Source: Actinobacteria bacterium OV320
GTDB taxonomy: Bacteria > Actinomycetota > Actinomycetes > Streptomycetales > Streptomycetaceae
Assembly: GCA_001298545.1 (NCBI GenBank)
Contig: LJCX01000010.1
Coordinates: 173,885-237,884 of the forward strand
Length of the DNA stretch: 64,000 nt
Direction of reading: 5' to 3'
Shown: positions 1 through 8,498 of the stretch, one piece after another
Numbering within the stretch: position 1 is the stretch's first letter
Layout: each line of letters begins with the position of its first letter
Program-made: the position numbers and the translations under genes
Notes under the pieces: generated by a model
What the model was told of the DNA's origin: nothing
Database searches by the model: none
Seen by the model: only the letters and a program-made list of their open reading frames with translations

Positions 1-2
1 CG

Positions 3-101
3 TACCAGCTGCTCCAGACCGAGGTGGGCGGCGCCTCCGACCGCCTGTGCGCGGGCGAGGGGTTGACGTCCCTCGGGATCGTGAACCAGCAGGACGCCTA
101 G
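3..101 (+). CDS. C-terminal tail of an unidentified protein (partial)
   Basis: An open frame enters from the left edge and ends at a TAG, giving about 32 residues ending LGIVNQQDA. No family can be named from so little. It is followed at once by the remnant of another gene, so it may itself be decayed. A chance open frame is possible. Confidence 0.25.
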   Translation, partial: YQLLQTEVGGASDRLCAGEGLTSLGIVNQQDA

Positions 102-147
102 ACGGCTTCCCTGGCGGGCGGCGTCTTCGGCATCTTGCGACGGCCAG

Positions 148-262
148 GTGCCCGGCCACTCCGGCTGGGACTACACCGACAGCACCGGCCGGCGCACGGT
201 CGCGGTCTTCACCACGACCGGCTTCGGCATCGCGAACCCCAAGACCGGCGTCGCAGACCAAG
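148..262 (+). pseudogene. Remnant of a beta-lactamase-family serine hydrolase C-terminus
   Basis: The frame reads GHSGWDYTDSTGRRTVAVFT and then GFGIANPKTGVADQALL. This resembles the last strand and helix of secreted D-alanyl-D-alanine carboxypeptidase/beta-lactamase-type hydrolases, which carry a GH(D/S)G...DGRR.VAVF motif after the active-site domain. Nothing upstream in the same frame looks like the catalytic domain, and the end runs into unrelated sequence. I read it as a decayed fragment. The family call rests on one short motif. Confidence 0.35.
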
Positions 263-542
263 CCCTGCTGTCTACAGACGAGGCAGTTCCGCCTCCTTCG
301 CGTCCCGTGTCTCGGCGCGCACGACCCGATGGTCGACGTCGAGCAAGGACACTTGTCCCTCAGCGCGGGGAACGTCCGGTTTCACCGGATGGCGATGTAC
401 GTATCCGAGTTCTGGCAACACCCACGGTCCTGCGGTGGGAGCCTGGGGGCACTCTGCGGGTTTGAGAGCGCGATGGTGCCACCGAAGTCCGAGGTCGATC
501 TGTACGCGGTGAACAGAAACCTTCCAGACAGGAGCCCATTCG

Positions 543-923
543 ATGCCCCGAAGAATCATCTCCACCCCCGATGCGCCGGAGTACACCGGCTACAGCCAGG
601 CGGTCAAGGTCGGCAACACGGTCTACGTCGCCGGAACGGTCGGGGTCGACCTGGCGACGGGTGAGCTTGCAGGACCCACGGTCCAGGAGCAGACCCGCCA
701 GTCGTTGCGCAACTGTCAGACGATCCTGCGCGCCGGTGGAGCCGAGCTGAGCGACGCCGTCATGGTCCACACCTTGCTGATGCGCCCCGAAGATGCCGAC
801 GGAGTCATCGAGGTCTTCGAGGAGTTCTTCCCCGACGTGCGGCCCCCGCGCTGCGTGAGCAAGCTCGGTGTGGACCGGCCAGGCATCCTGGTGTCGATTG
901 CCATGGTGGCCGTCACGGAATGA
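543..923 (+). CDS. RidA/YjgF/UK114-family protein
   Basis: A 126-residue protein of typical RidA length (about 125-130). Family members are trimeric cytosolic proteins that hydrolyse reactive enamine/imine intermediates made by PLP enzymes such as threonine dehydratase. The sequence shows the N-terminal strand region with GNTVYVAGTVGVD, the central QTRQSLRNCQTIL helix, and the PPRCV segment, whose Arg103 aligns with the substrate-carboxylate-binding Arg of RidA. The conserved Glu expected about 15 residues later is not evident, so this may be a Rid subfamily member of different activity. The ATG follows GGAG at a normal distance. It stands alone; the next gene on the right is a decayed minus-strand gene. 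Confidence 0.85.
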   Translation: MPRRIISTPDAPEYTGYSQAVKVGNTVYVAGTVGVDLATGELAGPTVQEQTRQSLRNCQTILRAGGAELSDAVMVHTLLMRPEDADGVIEVFEEFFPDVRPPRCVSKLGVDRPGILVSIAMVAVTE

Positions 924-964
924 GCGATCCCTCACGCTGAGGTTGTGCGTCATCATGATCAGGA

Positions 965-1296
965 TCAGTCCTGCGGAGTGAGCAGGACGATCGGGATTTC
1001 GCGGTCGGTCTTCCGTGCGTACTGGTCGTACAGCGGGAAGATGCGCGCCATCTGGGGCCAGAGGGATCACGCTCGGCCGGGGTCGCGACCCGGGCGTGAG
1101 CGGTGAACCGACGGCCGCCGACCTGCACTCCGACACTCGGGTCCGCCCGGAGGTTCTTGAACCACGCCGGATCCTCGTCGGCACCACCCTTGGACGCGAC
1201 GACGACGAAGTCCTCGTCTGCGGTGCCGTAGATCAGGCATGTGCGGCGCGGAATGCCGCTCCTGCGTCCGGTCGTGGCGAGCACGAGCGTCGCTAG
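965..1296 (-). pseudogene. Decayed deazaflavin (F420)-dependent nitroreductase-family protein
   Basis: The minus strand reads TTGRRSG, then FVVVASKGGADEDPAWFKNL and VGVQVGGRRFTAHA, the core of the DDN/F420-dependent nitroreductase family. Near position 1062 the frame breaks: the expected tail (WPQMARIFPLYDQYARKT, REIPIVLLTPQD) continues in another frame to a TGA at 965. The N-terminus is also missing. The remnant begins directly after the TAA of the preceding minus-strand ORF, in the same frame, without its own start region. It is therefore truncated at the 5' end and frameshifted. A sequencing error could explain the shift but not the missing N-terminus. Confidence 0.7.
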
Positions 1297-1533
1297 TTAC
1301 TGCCGAACCGTACTTGTGGTCACGATGTCGATGGCCACTTGAAGCGGTGTCTCCGCTGTCCCCAGCAGGGCCCGGGTGATGGCGATCGCCTGGATGATGC
1401 TCACACCGCCCTCGGCCAGCAAGGCCTGGACAGCCTCCATCCCGTCATTTTCGAGGACCGGTCGGGACTGTTCGACCAGCGCGACCCACCGTGCGGCCTC
1501 CTCGGGGCGTAGTCCGGCGATGTGGTCGAACAT
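1297..1533 (-). CDS. Small conserved protein resembling the ribosomal L7/L12 C-terminal fold
   Basis: About 78 residues from the ATG at 1533, which is preceded by a GGAAGAAG purine stretch; a GTG at 1572 would add 13 residues. The core GGVSIIQAIAITRALLG followed by APLQVAIDIV-like spacing resembles the helix-turn-helix of the L7/L12 C-terminal domain (I..IK.vR..tgl.L.eAK.lV), seen in small actinobacterial proteins of unknown role. No catalytic motif is visible. The stop codon abuts the nitroreductase remnant, so the original downstream neighbour has probably been lost. Confidence 0.5.
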   Translation of the reverse strand: MFDHIAGLRPEEAARWVALVEQSRPVLENDGMEAVQALLAEGGVSIIQAIAITRALLGTAETPLQVAIDIVTTSTVRQ

Positions 1534-1698
1534 GGCTTCTTCTTCCCGTGCTGAGCCGATGGGATCACTCACGAATCGTCAGAGCTGCTCGCTGCACTCA
1601 GGACTTGCGACTTGCACCGCGTCAACGAATCGAAGGCGTTCGTCGAACTGGAGCGCCGGCCGAATCCGGATCTGATCCTTTGAAAGATACTCGGCGAG

Positions 1699-1734
1699 GG
1701 TTGGGAGCAGCCGCTCGAACGGCTGCTCCCAACC
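1699..1734. terminator. Strong hairpin terminator downstream of the secreted protein gene
   Basis: A perfect 15-bp stem (GGTTGGGAGCAGCCG paired with its complement) closes a six-base CTCGAA loop. It lies 12 bases past the stop of the minus-strand secreted protein. A C-rich tract rather than a T tract follows, as is common for Streptomyces stem-loop terminators. Confidence 0.8.
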
Positions 1735-1745
1735 CCCCGGGCCGG

Positions 1746-3116
1746 TCAGTTGACGGTCAGGACCGCCGTGTTGTTCGTGAGGTCCGGGTCGAAGTCGAAG
1801 GGGGGCTGGCCGAACTCGCCGAACGAGGGATGGATGCTCACGGCACCGGTCGCACCTGGCACCACGGTGTCGACGCGCACGGAGAACGCGAACGTGCGCT
1901 GTGTGTCCTCCAGCACCCAGTACCGCAGGTCGCAGTCGTAGCGCGGGGCGCCCGTCTGCTTCGGGTAGTAGCCACCGGCGAGGGTGCGGGGGGAGCAGCC
2001 GGACGGCACGCCGGTGACCCTGGTGCCCTCGGGCACGATCAGCCGGACCTCGGCGACCGGGTCGCCGGAGCCGAGGTGTGCGAACCAGGCCGGGCCGCTG
2101 TCCTTGAAGGTGAGCTCGGCCGTGGCCGTCTCGCCCGCCGCACCGGAGATGGAGTCACCGGTCACGGAGAAGTCCGCGGTGTTCTCCACGCCGATCTGGA
2201 GGGCCACGTAGTCGTTCCCGGAGTCGATGTCCTGGGCGCCGTGGCCCGGTTCGACGTCGATGTCGAGCCGCTCGTTCAGCGCGCGCGGGGCGAGTCGCAC
2301 CGTCAGCGGCTCGGGCAGCTCGAAGGAGTCGCCCGGCGCCAGCACCTGGTCGAACGTGCAGCTCGCCATGCTCGACGGCGCATAGTCGTTGCCGTCCGTC
2401 ACGGTGTAGGTACAGGCGTCGTACCGGGTCAGATCCGTCAGGCCGTACGAGGCGTACAGCTGGACGGTGAACCCGTTCGCGCTCTCGTTGCCGTTGTTGG
2501 TGATCTTCAACGGGATCGTCCGTTCGTCGCCGGGCTGACCGCCCTCGCTGTCGGCGATGGGATCGATGGTGAGGTCGGGCCCGGTGCCGACGGTGAGTGT
2601 GGTTTCGGAGCTCTCGTGCGGCGCGGTGAGCGTGCCGTCGGGGCCGCCGGTGGCCGTCGCCTCGTAGGTGATCCTGCCCTGTGCGCCGACTGCGGCGCCG
2701 TCGGCCGCGCGGACCGTCAGGAGCACCTGGTTCTCGTAATCGCCATCGATCACGGGGACCACGGGAATGTCGCACACCGCACTCGTGCCGCTCGGCGTGC
2801 AGTTGTCAGGCCAGGTCACCTCGGCGACCCCGGTGAGTTCGGAGACGTCGACGGTGAGCCTGCCGTCGGTCACCGTGAAGTTCGCGTTGTCGTGGTAGAT
2901 GCCGACGCCGAGGGGGCGGGACTGCGGCTGGCCACCGTCGATGCCGAGCGGCAGCGTCTGCTCGTACGGCTCGTCGATCGACAACTGGTCGGTCTGCGGC
3001 GGGTCGTCGTCAGCGAACGCGGGCGAGGCAAGGGTGGCGGTCAACAGGCCGACCGCCACCGCTACGGCGGCGCCGGATCTCAGGCGTAACGGGCGTCCAG
3101 TGGCGAACAGTCTCAT
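1746..3116 (-). CDS. Secreted protein with repeated beta-sandwich (CARDB/DUF11-like) domains
   Basis: 456 residues from the ATG at 3116. The N-terminus is a clear signal peptide: basic start MRLF...RPLRLR, a hydrophobic core GAAVAVAVGLLTATL and an ASPAFA cleavage site. The mature part is acidic and rich in T, D, G and V. It has at least three repeated segments (DLTIDPIADSEGGQPGDERT; DFSVTGDSISGAAGETATAEL; a final domain ending LTNNTAVLTVN) that look like CARDB/DUF11-type Ig-like domains. No LPXTG, membrane anchor or catalytic motif is present, so a freely secreted or loosely wall-associated protein is likely. The frame remains open upstream to 3575, but the signal peptide and codon context fix the start. 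Confidence 0.75.
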   Translation of the reverse strand: MRLFATGRPLRLRSGAAVAVAVGLLTATLASPAFADDDPPQTDQLSIDEPYEQTLPLGIDGGQPQSRPLGVGIYHDNANFTVTDGRLTVDVSELTGVAEVTWPDNCTPSGTSAVCDIPVVPVIDGDYENQVLLTVRAADGAAVGAQGRITYEATATGGPDGTLTAPHESSETTLTVGTGPDLTIDPIADSEGGQPGDERTIPLKITNNGNESANGFTVQLYASYGLTDLTRYDACTYTVTDGNDYAPSSMASCTFDQVLAPGDSFELPEPLTVRLAPRALNERLDIDVEPGHGAQDIDSGNDYVALQIGVENTADFSVTGDSISGAAGETATAELTFKDSGPAWFAHLGSGDPVAEVRLIVPEGTRVTGVPSGCSPRTLAGGYYPKQTGAPRYDCDLRYWVLEDTQRTFAFSVRVDTVVPGATGAVSIHPSFGEFGQPPFDFDPDLTNNTAVLTVN

Positions 3117-3326
3117 TGCTACCCCCAAGGGTGTGGTCACGCGACTGACGCGCCGACAGCCCCGGCGCACCGGCAGGATCATCACATGACACGGCGGCCC
3201 GCCGCGCCCGGGTTTTCCAGCCCTGTCGGAGGGCAGAGCTGGGACGGGGAGCTCCAGGGGTGGTGCCTCGAGCGTTGCTCGCCATGACAAGCTGTGCTTT
3301 CCACTGCCCAGTCCCAGGAGGTCACC

Positions 3327-3569
3327 ATGGCCGCAGAGTCTGCATTGCCCGAGGGCTCGGAGCCGGTTGACGGCGAGAGCCGTGCCCTCTCGCCCGACGG
3401 CGACGGTCAGGACGACTTGAAGCGCAAGTTCCGGGAGGCCCTGGAGCGCAAGCGGGGTAAGCAGGCGGACGCCGCCGACCTCGCTGCGAACACCGACACG
3501 TCGAAGATCCACGGCGCGCACGGCCCGGCCGCGAGTCAGCGGTCGTTCCGTCGAAAGAGCGGTGGCTGA
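3327..3569 (+). CDS. DUF5302 family protein
   Basis: 80 residues. The ATG at 3327 is preceded by CAGGAGGTCACC, an excellent ribosome binding site; the TTG-type start 33 bases upstream has no such site. The sequence matches the actinobacterial DUF5302 pattern: acidic N-terminus (EGSEPVDGES), a lysine/arginine helix DDLKRKFREALERKRGKQ, and the invariant C-terminus KIHGAHGPAASQRSFRRKSG. It is highly charged, probably cytosolic and partly disordered. Its function is unknown. Confidence 0.85.
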   Translation: MAAESALPEGSEPVDGESRALSPDGDGQDDLKRKFREALERKRGKQADAADLAANTDTSKIHGAHGPAASQRSFRRKSGG

Positions 3570-3649
3570 GTCCAAAGGGAGCGGTGGCTGAGTCCCAACG
3601 GTCCATAGACGGAACTCGGCAGGTTCAGGCGACGGCTGCGAGGTTGTGG

Positions 3650-4100
3650 GCCGAGTTCCGCTGGGCTTCGACGCCGCCGTGCTCTACGCCTACACACCGC
3701 TTCAGCCGAATTTCGCCGGGGCGACCGCGTCCGGGCTGCCCTCCCCGTCGGGCAGCCCGGCCGGCCTCGCCGCCGAACCGAGCGTGTACGCGATGCACTT
3801 GGGGACAGTCACCTGCGGCGACAAAGTCGGCGCCTGCTGGAGCAGGCGCGGCGGAAACACGTGATGGTGCACGCGGCGCGGACCGCGGTGGGGTCGGCTG
3901 AGCACTTCAAGCGCAGTGCCGCCCCGTTGCCCTACGGGCGCCGCTGGACCGGCCGTACGCCCTGGTCGCCGATGAGACAGGCGGGTCCGGCGGAACGCGA
4001 GATGTTCGAGCGCACCAGTGCCGCCGGTCGGCTGTCCGCGATCGTCCAGAACTCCTGGCGTGGCCGGGCGCCAGCCAGAAGATGCTCGCGTTCTTCCGAC
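3650..4100 (+). pseudogene. Frameshifted, unidentified coding remnant
   Basis: Two segments with strong G/C third-position bias lie in different frames: one reading GFDAAVLYAYTPLQPNFAGA to about 3830, and one reading LLEQARRKHVMVHAARTAVG then AEREMFERTSAAGRLSAIVQ to about 4075. They join near a frame change at about 3825 and look like one decayed gene. I do not recognise the family. Beyond it (4127-4152) is a short CAGAAGC tandem run, then nothing to 4295. Confidence 0.35.
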
Positions 4101-4295
4101 AGCGCTCACATCAGTCCCAGTGGCCGGCAGAAGCCAGAAGCCAGAAGCCGGCCCTCGGGGGAGCGGGGATGTTCTCGTCGGTCCGGGACGACCACAAGGA
4201 TCTCCAGGCGCCTGCCGCTGGCGCAGGTCGTCCTTCGGCTCGCGCCGAACAGGTCACGCTCGCCGTGTGGTGGGTGGTCCTGGTAGGAAGTTCCC

Positions 4296-6566
4296 ATGGG
4301 GGATCATCTCGCGGGAGCGGTACGGCGGTTGCGGTTACGTGCGGGGCTGACGCAGGAGGCTCTGGCGGAGCGTTCGGGTGTGTCGGTCAGCACGATCCGC
4401 GGAGTGGAGACCGGGAAGCGCCGTAATCCGCAGCTCGCGTCGGTGCGTCAGCTGGCTGCGGCACTGGATCTTCGGCCGGCCGAACTCGATGAGTTGATGG
4501 CTGCGGCGGCTGGTACGGCGGAGCCCTCGGCGGTTCCGGTACCGCGTCAGTTGCCCGCTCCGCCGGGGCCGTTCGTGGGCCGCGAGGACGAGCTGGGCGG
4601 ACTGGATGCGGTGGTGCGGGCGGGTTTGGGCACGGCAGGTACGGCGGGCACGGTGGTCGTCTCTGCCATTGCCGGTGCCGGCGGGGTGGGCAAGTCGTGG
4701 CTGGTGCTGCACTGGGCGCACCGTAACGCCGATCGGTTCCCCGACGGCCAGCTCTTCGTCGATCTCCGGGGCTTCAGTCCGGACAGTGATCCGATGGAAC
4801 CGGCGGTCGCGGTGCGCGGATTCCTCGACGCGTTGGGTGTCGAGCCCGACCGCATCCCCGTCGCAGCGCACGCGCAGGCGGCGTTGTTGCGCAGTCTCGT
4901 GGCGGACAAGCGGATGCTGCTGGTGCTCGACAATGCCGTCGACACCGCACAGGTCACCTCTTTGCTGCCGGGCGGCAGCACCTGCACCGTGGTGGTCACC
5001 AGCCGCAACCGTCTGTCCGGTCTGGTCACGGGCCACGGCGCCCACCACCTGTCGGTGGACACGCTCACCGACACCGAGGCCCGCACACTGCTCGCCGCCC
5101 GGCTCGGCACGGCACGTATCGAGGCCGAGCCTGCGGCGGTGGCCGAGCTGGTCGGCCGGTGCGGCGGGTTTCCGCTGGCGCTGAGCATCGTCGCCGGCCG
5201 CGCTCACACCGATCCGCACCTGTCGCTGACCGACCTCGCCGACGACCTGCGCGACGGCGCACTCGATGTACTCGACGACGCCGACCCGGCCGCGAGCCTG
5301 CCCGCGGTGCTCTCGCTCTCGCACCGTGCGTTGAGTGACGACGAGGCCGAGGTGTTCGGGCTGCTGGCGCTCGCGCCCGGACCCGACATCGGCCTTGCCG
5401 CCGCCGTCAGCCTCACCGGCCGTGGCCGGAGCCGGACCAGGGCTCTGCTGCGCCGGCTGGAACAGGCATCGCTGATCGGCAAGGACGCGTCCGGCCGTCA
5501 CCGTATGCACGACCTGATCCGCCGTTACGCCGCCACCGCCCACCACCTGGCCGACGGCACACGCACTGCAGCGCTGCGACGGGTGCTGGACTTCTACACC
5601 CACACCGCGTACGCCGCCGACCGTCTCCTGGAATTCCACCGCGAACCCATCGAGCTCGCCGCACCGGTGCCCGGCTGCCACCCCCAGGCGCTCTCCGACA
5701 TCCCGGCGGCGATGGACTGGTTCGAGGCCGAGCACCAGAACCTGCTCGCCGCCCAGCACACGGCCGCCGCACACGCGTTGCACAGCACGGCCTGGCAACT
5801 GGCCTGGGCGCTGAACAACTTCCACTACCGGCGAGGACACCGCCACGATCAGCTCGCCGTGTGGAGGCTTGCGGTCGACTCCGCGGGCCGACTGCCCGAT
5901 CCGGGCGCCCAGATCCTCACCTACCGGCTCCTGGGCCGCGCCCATGTCGTGCTCGGGCACCACCAGGAGGCGATCGAAGCCCTGAACGAGGCTCTCGCGC
6001 TGAGCAAGCGGCAGGACGACCCCGCCCTGCAGGCACAGGCGCACTACACGCTGGCATCGATCTGGCCGGACGGCCGGCGGGCGCTGGAACATGCCCGACG
6101 CGCGCTGCACCTCTACCAGGGCCTCGATCAGCCCATCGCGGAGGCCAACGCGCGCAACGCCGTGGGCTGGTATGCCGCGCGCGTGGGTGAGTACGACACC
6201 GGCCGTGAGCACTGCCGGGCCGCCCTCGCCCTCTTCGAGGACCACCAGGACGTGGACGGTCAGGCGCAGACCCTGGACAGCCTCGGCTACATCGACCACC
6301 ACAGCGGCCGCCACCATGACGCCATCCGGCACTACCGCCGGGCCATCAGCCTCTACCGCGACCTCGACAACGCCTACGAAACCGCCGACACCCTCGACAG
6401 GCTCGGTCATCCCCACATCGCCCTGGGCCACACCGACCAGGCCCTCGCGGTGTGGCGGGAAGCCCTGGAGCTGTACCGGCGGCAGGGACGGGATCAGGAA
6501 GCCGAGCAGGTGCAGCGACAGCTCGACGCACTCGGCGAACAGGACATCCCTGACAGCGCTCGCTGA
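4296..6566 (+). CDS. XRE-type HTH / NB-ARC / TPR transcriptional regulator
   Basis: 756 residues. Residues 5-65 form an XRE helix-turn-helix (LRLRAGLTQEALAERSGVSV, then IRGVETGKR). Residues 90-330 form an NB-ARC/STAND ATPase with Walker A GAGGVGKSW, Walker B MLLVLDNA, and the sensor-like TVVVTSRNRL. A winged-helix segment follows (ALAPGPDIGLAAAVSLTG...MHDLIRRYA), then a C-terminal TPR array from about residue 500 (for example LGRAHVVLGHHQEAIEALNE and GYIDHHSGRHHDAIRHYRRA). It resembles the ATPase/TPR part of AfsR-like regulators but has an XRE rather than a SARP DNA-binding domain. The ATG follows an AGGAAG site. No obvious target gene adjoins it. A long open frame on the opposite strand is a codon-bias shadow. 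Confidence 0.9.
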   Translation: MGDHLAGAVRRLRLRAGLTQEALAERSGVSVSTIRGVETGKRRNPQLASVRQLAAALDLRPAELDELMAAAAGTAEPSAVPVPRQLPAPPGPFVGREDELGGLDAVVRAGLGTAGTAGTVVVSAIAGAGGVGKSWLVLHWAHRNADRFPDGQLFVDLRGFSPDSDPMEPAVAVRGFLDALGVEPDRIPVAAHAQAALLRSLVADKRMLLVLDNAVDTAQVTSLLPGGSTCTVVVTSRNRLSGLVTGHGAHHLSVDTLTDTEARTLLAARLGTARIEAEPAAVAELVGRCGGFPLALSIVAGRAHTDPHLSLTDLADDLRDGALDVLDDADPAASLPAVLSLSHRALSDDEAEVFGLLALAPGPDIGLAAAVSLTGRGRSRTRALLRRLEQASLIGKDASGRHRMHDLIRRYAATAHHLADGTRTAALRRVLDFYTHTAYAADRLLEFHREPIELAAPVPGCHPQALSDIPAAMDWFEAEHQNLLAAQHTAAAHALHSTAWQLAWALNNFHYRRGHRHDQLAVWRLAVDSAGRLPDPGAQILTYRLLGRAHVVLGHHQEAIEALNEALALSKRQDDPALQAQAHYTLASIWPDGRRALEHARRALHLYQGLDQPIAEANARNAVGWYAARVGEYDTGREHCRAALALFEDHQDVDGQAQTLDSLGYIDHHSGRHHDAIRHYRRAISLYRDLDNAYETADTLDRLGHPHIALGHTDQALAVWREALELYRRQGRDQEAEQVQRQLDALGEQDIPDSAR

Positions 6567-6718
6567 CAGCGCGTGCGGGCGCACGCCCACGCAAGCGAAC
6601 AACCGCAGCGCGGGAAGGCTGCCCCCGCGCACACCACCAGCAGTCGATGAAGCCGCGACCGCAGGGAGTGGGTGACGAAGCCGATGCCGACCCGCTTCCT
6701 TCCCTCCCTCGCTCGATC

Positions 6719-7309
6719 TCAGCTCCTGGCCGGACGTGGCGTCGTCCCGGGATCGGCGCTCGCCGGATTCGTCAGGATCGCGCTCGCGACAACGTCGAAG
6801 AGGTGGTCGGCGCGTGGGGCGAGGGAGGGTTGATCGCTGAGCCACGCGAGCCCTGCCACCAGCGCGAACAGATCGGTGCCGTCAATGTCGGTCCGCGCTG
6901 CGCCCGACGCCTGGGCACGGGCGAGGAGCCGGGCACCGGCCGCGCGCAACGTGACGCACGAAGCGTGGAGCGCGGAGTCGGTGTCCTCGATGGCCGCTGT
7001 CATCAGCGCGGTCACACCCTGATACTCGGTCGTCCACGCGACGCAGTCGCGCAGCCACGAAACGAGGGCATCTTCGGGAGAGCTCGACGTCTCCAGCTCG
7101 CCCGCCTTTGCCGTCAGCCCGTTGAAGCTCGTGCGGAGCAAGGCCTCGAGCAGCGCCTCGCGCGTCGGGAAGTGACGCAGCAGCGTCGCGAGTCCGACGT
7201 CGGCCCTGCGTGCGATGTCGCGCATGGACACGTCCGAGCCTTGCTCGGTGATGGCGGTTCCCGCGACTGCGAGCACGTGGTCGCGGTTCTTCCTGGCGTC
7301 GGCCCGCAT
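6719..7309 (-). CDS. TetR-family transcriptional regulator
   Basis: 196 residues from the ATG at 7309. The N-terminal HTH reads VSMRDIARRADVGLATLLRH followed by FPTREALLEALL, the canonical TetR DNA-binding domain. The remainder is an all-helical ligand-binding domain containing MTAAIEDTDSALHASC. It is divergently transcribed from a zinc-type oxidoreductase across 111 bp containing direct and inverted repeats, so autorepression and control of that oxidoreductase are likely. The ligand is unknown. Confidence 0.9.
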   Translation of the reverse strand: MRADARKNRDHVLAVAGTAITEQGSDVSMRDIARRADVGLATLLRHFPTREALLEALLRTSFNGLTAKAGELETSSSPEDALVSWLRDCVAWTTEYQGVTALMTAAIEDTDSALHASCVTLRAAGARLLARAQASGAARTDIDGTDLFALVAGLAWLSDQPSLAPRADHLFDVVASAILTNPASADPGTTPRPARS

Positions 7310-7323
7310 CTGTCCCCCTTGAC

Positions 7324-7388
7324 TATCCGGATCAGTGGTCCATATATTCGGATCAGTGGTCCACTTATGTGGAGCGCTGATCCGGATA
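7324..7388. promoter_or_regulatory. Probable TetR operator cluster in the divergent promoter
   Basis: The element CGGATCAGTGGTCCA occurs twice (7328-7342 and 7349-7363) exactly 21 bp apart, two helical turns. The outer arms TATCCGGATCAG (7324-7335) and CTGATCCGGATA (7377-7388) are exact inverted repeats. TCCAC-TTAT-GTGGA (7360-7373) is a further small palindrome. It lies between the divergent TetR and oxidoreductase genes. Confidence 0.75.
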
Positions 7389-7420
7389 AGCCTATCCCGC
7401 GGCGCGGGCAGGAGAAAATG

Positions 7421-8440
7421 ATGCCGATACACACGATGAGGGCGGTCCGGCTGCATGAGCACGGCGGCCCGGAGGTTCTGCGCTACGACGAGGTGCCGAT
7501 TCCCGAGCCGGGGCCCGGTGAGGTGCTCGTTCGCGTTCACGCGGTCGGCGTCAATCCTCCGGACTGGTACCTGCGCGGCGGGCTGACCAGGATGCCCGGG
7601 GAGACGGCATCGACGGTCAGACTGCCGGTGATTCCGGGGACGGACGTGTCGGGCGTCGTCGAGGCGGTCGCCTCGGACGTGGACGGCCTCGCCGTAGGTG
7701 ACGAGGTCTTCGGCCTTCTGCGATTTCCCAGCTTCGACGGCAGCGCATACGCCGAGTACGTGGCCGCGCCCGCGGCGGACCTCGCACGCAAGCCCGCCGG
7801 CATCGATCACGTGCAGGCCGCCGGGGCGCCGATGGCCGGGCTGACGGCATGGCAGTTCCTGATCGAGGTCGGACACGGTCACCCCTCGCCCTTCCAGGAG
7901 GCGCAGCATCGCCCGACTGTGCTCGACGCCGACACGACGGTGCTCATCAACGGTGCCGCGGGCGGGGTGGGGCATTTCGCGCTACAGCTGGCGAAGTGGA
8001 AGGGCGCACATGTCATAGCGGTGGCATCGGGAGCGCACGAATCGTTCCTGAGCGAGCTCGGCGTCGACCGGTTCATCGACTACACCAAGCATCGTCCTGA
8101 GGAACTCGTGCACGACGTCGACCTCGTTCTCGACACCGTCGGCGGGCCCGACAGCAAGCGATTCCTGCGTACGCTGAAGCGCGGTGGCGCCCAGTTCCCG
8201 GTGCTCCCCGGGGACTTCGACGAAGACGAGACCGCGAAGCTGGGCGTCACGGTCTCGAGCGCCCAGGTCCGCTCGAACGGCGCGCAGCTTGCGGAACTGG
8301 GACGCCTGCTCGACGTGGGCAGGGTCCGCGTCGCGATCGACAGCACGTTCGCGCTCGCGGATGCCCGAGCAGCGCACGAGCGCGCCGCCCGAGGCCACAT
8401 CCAGGGCAAGATCGTGCTCACGGCCGGTTCCAGCGGCTGA
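7421..8440 (+). CDS. NADP-dependent oxidoreductase (zinc-type alcohol dehydrogenase/quinone reductase superfamily)
   Basis: 339 residues. The GroES-like N-terminal domain (LHEHGGPEVLRYDEVPIPEP, then VLVRVHAVGVNPPDWYLRGG) precedes a Rossmann domain with NGAAGGVGHFALQLAKW, the nucleotide-binding signature. No structural or catalytic zinc cysteine cluster is visible, so it is a quinone-oxidoreductase-like, zinc-free member reducing a quinone, enone or similar electrophile. Two ATGs occur in tandem (7418 and 7421); AGGAG at 7410-7414 sits better for the second. It is divergent from the TetR gene, its likely repressor. Confidence 0.88.
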   Translation: MPIHTMRAVRLHEHGGPEVLRYDEVPIPEPGPGEVLVRVHAVGVNPPDWYLRGGLTRMPGETASTVRLPVIPGTDVSGVVEAVASDVDGLAVGDEVFGLLRFPSFDGSAYAEYVAAPAADLARKPAGIDHVQAAGAPMAGLTAWQFLIEVGHGHPSPFQEAQHRPTVLDADTTVLINGAAGGVGHFALQLAKWKGAHVIAVASGAHESFLSELGVDRFIDYTKHRPEELVHDVDLVLDTVGGPDSKRFLRTLKRGGAQFPVLPGDFDEDETAKLGVTVSSAQVRSNGAQLAELGRLLDVGRVRVAIDSTFALADARAAHERAARGHIQGKIVLTAGSSG

Positions 8441-8498
8441 CGCGAGGAGCCCCGGAGCGGGTGGCGAGCAACGGTTTCCGCACGCTCGTTGCTGACGC

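Noticed and set aside
4335..6845. 836-residue open frame on the minus strand across the NB-ARC regulator gene
   Set aside because: It is antisense to a gene with clear HTH, Walker and TPR motifs. Its composition is the usual high-GC shadow with no domain.
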